This document shows, piece by piece, positions 61,784 through 64,000 of a stretch of DNA of 64,000 nt (position 1 is the stretch's first letter; every line of letters begins with the position of its first letter). A program made the position numbers and the translations under genes. The stretch comes from Thalassospira sp. MCCC 1A01148 (lineage in GTDB: Bacteria > Pseudomonadota > Alphaproteobacteria > Rhodospirillales > Thalassospiraceae). The notes below the pieces were generated by a model. It saw only the letters and a program-made list of their open reading frames with translations. It was not told the DNA's origin and did not search any database. The DNA lies in the NCBI RefSeq assembly GCF_001613795.1, contig NZ_LPVZ01000019.1, positions 186,001 through 250,000 on the forward strand, written 5' to 3'.

Positions 61784-63045
61784 TATGGTGCTCCTGTCAA
61801 AAGCTGCTCGATAATCGGGGCGGCGGCACTGGCAGCGGGTGCAATGATCGCCAGCATGGTCTTTGCCAACTCGCCGACATTGAGCATGTTCTTGAAATCA
61901 GGCAATGCCATGACGCCCTTGGCACCTTTGTCGACTTCCGGCTCCAGCCCCGCCTTTTCATAGGCATCCCCCATCAGCGTCGCTGCCGTCACAAAAGTCA
62001 AAAACAGGATAATCGAATAGAGGATACCTTCATAAAGGACCGTACCTTTTACTGCGGCTTCGAATGCCATTGTCAACTTGGCATCGTCTGGCAGATAAGC
62101 CGCAGGCCAACTGCGCCAATAGTTCATGTGCAGAACGCTGGTAACGAGAAACAGCGACGTAAAGTACAAAAGATTTTTCCAACGGGCTCCCAACCGGGCA
62201 AAGACAACACGGGCATCCGGATCATCCGATGCGACGTCAAACGCCCGGATGACAAGACAGGATGCCGCAACGGCCATCAAAAATGCCGCAACAGCCGCAA
62301 GCACGTTGCCAATCACAATGCTCTTGCGCAAATCCCACAGGAAATACTCCTCATCTCCGCCAGGCGCGTCACTTTCCGTCAGGCAACCCGTTTCATTGCA
62401 ACGCCCCAGGGTGTTGGCAAACACGGCTGGCGCGAACTTCCGAACCATTTCTGTCTGCTGGTCATCGGTTGTTGCAACACACGCACCATCTTCTAGCACC
62501 GCGCAGGGTAACAAGCGCCCCTGATAGACCTGTGGTTCGAGATACCCCACCAGACCGAGAAGCAAGATGATGGAGGTCACAAGAACAAGCGTATGGGCAG
62601 TGAGTTTTGCCGACAACCATCCAAGCCACTTACGCAACAGAACACTTCCCGGCACGCGCAATACCCAGCCCGGTGGCACCAGGGTAAAATGCATTCTGTC
62701 TTTCAGGCAAAATGCAATCTGACGCAACGCCTGAATGACCACCACGAGACCCGCGATCAGAAATGTCAAAAAGGCCGCCGCCATGGCATATCGCGCAGTG
62801 ACCTGTGTGGCGGTTGGCATTTCGCCAAGATGCTCAATGATTTCCGCCTTTGGGTCCGCCACCAGTGCAAGTTCATGCAACCCAAACCGGCCAAGCAGTG
62901 TCGTCCCAATGGCAAAACCAAGCAGCCCAAGCAACAAGGGCAAGAAATCAATCAGGCGCAGGCGGAGTTTATCGACCACAACAGCATCCCCCGATAAGCT
63001 GATGGCGGGTGTCAAGACAAGCTGCCATACAAACCCCCATTTCAT
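61783..63045 (-). CDS. Polytopic membrane protein with Cys-containing loop, unknown function
   Basis: I do not recognise this 420-aa protein. It has about seven hydrophobic segments, near residues 32-52, 88-112, 150-172, 243-266, 292-310, 335-360 and 395-412. A long loop between segments three and four contains four Cys (CAVLEDGAC, then GRCNETGC), and if this loop is periplasmic two disulfides are possible. The C-terminal part has an amphipathic stretch rich in Ala. It heads a two-gene unit with the GFA-family protein. No transporter or enzyme signature is visible. Confidence 0.6.
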   Translation of the reverse strand: MKWGFVWQLVLTPAISLSGDAVVVDKLRLRLIDFLPLLLGLLGFAIGTTLLGRFGLHELALVADPKAEIIEHLGEMPTATQVTARYAMAAAFLTFLIAGLVVVIQALRQIAFCLKDRMHFTLVPPGWVLRVPGSVLLRKWLGWLSAKLTAHTLVLVTSIILLLGLVGYLEPQVYQGRLLPCAVLEDGACVATTDDQQTEMVRKFAPAVFANTLGRCNETGCLTESDAPGGDEEYFLWDLRKSIVIGNVLAAVAAFLMAVAASCLVIRAFDVASDDPDARVVFARLGARWKNLLYFTSLFLVTSVLHMNYWRSWPAAYLPDDAKLTMAFEAAVKGTVLYEGILYSIILFLTFVTAATLMGDAYEKAGLEPEVDKGAKGVMALPDFKNMLNVGELAKTMLAIIAPAASAAAPIIEQLLTGAP

Positions 63046-63080
63046 CCGATCCCGGATTAGTTCGCAAGATATTCATACAA

Positions 63081-63110
63081 CCAAAGGTATTCACCCCTTG
63101 GTGGGTATTC
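63081..63110 (+). repeat. Direct GGTATTC repeats upstream of nadB
   Basis: GGTATTC occurs twice, 18 bp apart (63086 and 63104), and the first copy is within an inverted CCAA-N13-TTGG. This lies about 130 bp upstream of nadB, between divergent genes, and could be an operator; I cannot match it to a known regulator. Confidence 0.25.
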
Positions 63111-63241
63111 GTAGCGATTGATGGCGATTATGTTTGAGATTGCGCAAAAGCAGCCCTATTCTGCGCCTCTGTTCGGAGCCTGATATTGACGCCACCGCGC
63201 CAGTTTCTGCCATCAGGCACCGCCCGAAAGTGATGGGAAAA

Positions 63242-64000
63242 ATGTCCGAGAATTCTTTCCAGTATGACGTGCTTATCATCGGCAGTGGTGCTGCCGGTTT
63301 GTCCACTGCGCTTAAACTTGCCCCACATGTGAAGGTCGCCGTTCTTTCCAAGGGAAAGATTGATGATGGCTCGACCAATTGGGCACAAGGTGGCATTGCC
63401 GCTGTTCTTGATGCCGCTGACAGTGTTGAAAACCATGTCCGTGACACACTGGTCGCCGGTGCGGACCTGTGCAAACGTGAAACCGTCGAATTCGTCGCCA
63501 CCAACGCGCCAAAGGCAATTGCATGGCTGGACGAACTTGGCATTCAACTGACCCGCGATCCTAATGGCGACAACAATCAGCCATTTCATCTGACCCGCGA
63601 AGGCGGCCACAGCCATCGGCGCATCGTCCATGCCGCAGATGCCACCGGGCGCGCGGTCCAGACCACACTGCAAAGCCAAGCCGTCAGTCACCCAAACATT
63701 GATATCTTTGAAAACTATCTGGCGATTGATCTGGTGACCGACCGCAAGTTCGGCGGTGAAGGCAGGCGTTGTATCGGGGCTTATGCGCTTGATCTTGGCA
63801 CCGGGCAGGTCAAATCATTTAACGCGCGCACCGTGATCCTTGCCACAGGCGGGGCAAGCAAGGTGTACCGATTCACATCCAACCCGGACGGCTCGACCGG
63901 GGATGGTATTGCGATGGCCTGGCGTGCGGGTTGTCGTGTGATGAATATGGAATTCAGCCAGTTCCACCCGACTTGCCTTTATCATCCACAGGCCAAATCC
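63242..64000 (+). CDS. nadB: L-aspartate oxidase, 3' truncated by window end
   Basis: First enzyme of de novo NAD synthesis, oxidising aspartate to iminoaspartate with FAD. The 253 residues visible cover the FAD-binding N-terminus (VLIIGSGAAGLSTALKL), the flavoprotein STNWAQGGIAAVLD, REGGHSHRRIVHAADATG and the TGGASKVYRFTSNPDGSTGDGIAMAWRAG block that continues to EFSQFHPT. The frame runs off the right edge uninterrupted. A second in-frame ATG 9 nt upstream is possible. No nadA or nadC is seen to its left. Confidence 0.94.
   Translation, partial: MSENSFQYDVLIIGSGAAGLSTALKLAPHVKVAVLSKGKIDDGSTNWAQGGIAAVLDAADSVENHVRDTLVAGADLCKRETVEFVATNAPKAIAWLDELGIQLTRDPNGDNNQPFHLTREGGHSHRRIVHAADATGRAVQTTLQSQAVSHPNIDIFENYLAIDLVTDRKFGGEGRRCIGAYALDLGTGQVKSFNARTVILATGGASKVYRFTSNPDGSTGDGIAMAWRAGCRVMNMEFSQFHPTCLYHPQAKS

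Overview
The window reads as a gene-dense stretch of alphaproteobacterial chromosome, most likely Rhodospirillales and Thalassospira-like. This is an inference from gene families and order; no 16S gene is present. Markers include the F0 operon atpI-atpB-atpE-b'-b with split b subunits, a CcrM-type GANTC methyltransferase, cobS-cobT beside a J-domain protein and bolA, xerD divergent from aroK-aroB, DciA divergent from MutY, and DUF1285/DUF2889/DUF6111 genes. Coding density is high and base composition looks even. I see no insertion sequence, prophage, CRISPR array or rRNA operon.

Layout. 0-2 kb: tRNA-Leu(CAA), a DedA/YqaA membrane protein and dsbB. 2-5.3 kb: an iron-uptake module, with a Fur-like box, an AraC regulator, a tandem-repeat operator candidate and a TonB-dependent siderophore receptor. 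5.3-9.4 kb: HNH nuclease, rpmB, a small membrane protein and a membrane GGDEF-EAL protein. 9.5-14.6 kb: gluQ, cobT, cobS and a J-domain protein on the minus strand, then bolA. 14.6-20.7 kb: a periplasmic SBP-Cache protein, DUF2889 behind a LiuR-like operator, a CBS protein, a CNNM/CorC transporter, aroB and aroK. 21-26.8 kb: a 45-aa membrane protein coupled to a 688-aa exported protein, xerD, an EAL-CBS-GGDEF protein and a small Gln-rich protein. 26.8-30.4 kb: minus-strand operon DUF1285, NUDIX, DUF6111, cca, SGNH hydrolase. 30.5-37.3 kb: a four-gene MoxR/DUF58/BatA-DUF4159/VWA-like operon. 37.3-39.4 kb: LysR divergent from a glutathionyl-hydroquinone reductase. 39.4-41.9 kb: F0 ATP synthase. 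42.3-51.5 kb: a methyltransferase, smc, a DsbA-like protein, dciA, mutY, a small protein and ccrM. 52-58.8 kb: a BMP-family ABC uptake operon with a cytosine-deaminase-like enzyme and a flavin-reductase-like protein. 59-64 kb: a phytase-like esterase, an RlmM-like methyltransferase, a GFA protein, an orphan membrane protein and the start of nadB.

Working together. The Fur/AraC/receptor set looks like a PchR/AlcR-type circuit in which a regulator made under iron starvation activates a siderophore receptor. The BMP operon should import a nucleobase-like compound and deaminate it; its deaminase aligns residue for residue with the E. coli CodA active site except for one specificity-determining Asp, which is Cys here. 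The MoxR operon is a complete chaperone-plus-membrane-complex unit of unknown client. Two unlinked small proteins end in the same GRGQ-x-x-DI motif, which may mark an uncharacterised family. No single wholly novel system stands out; the best leads are these motifs and the regulatory sites.
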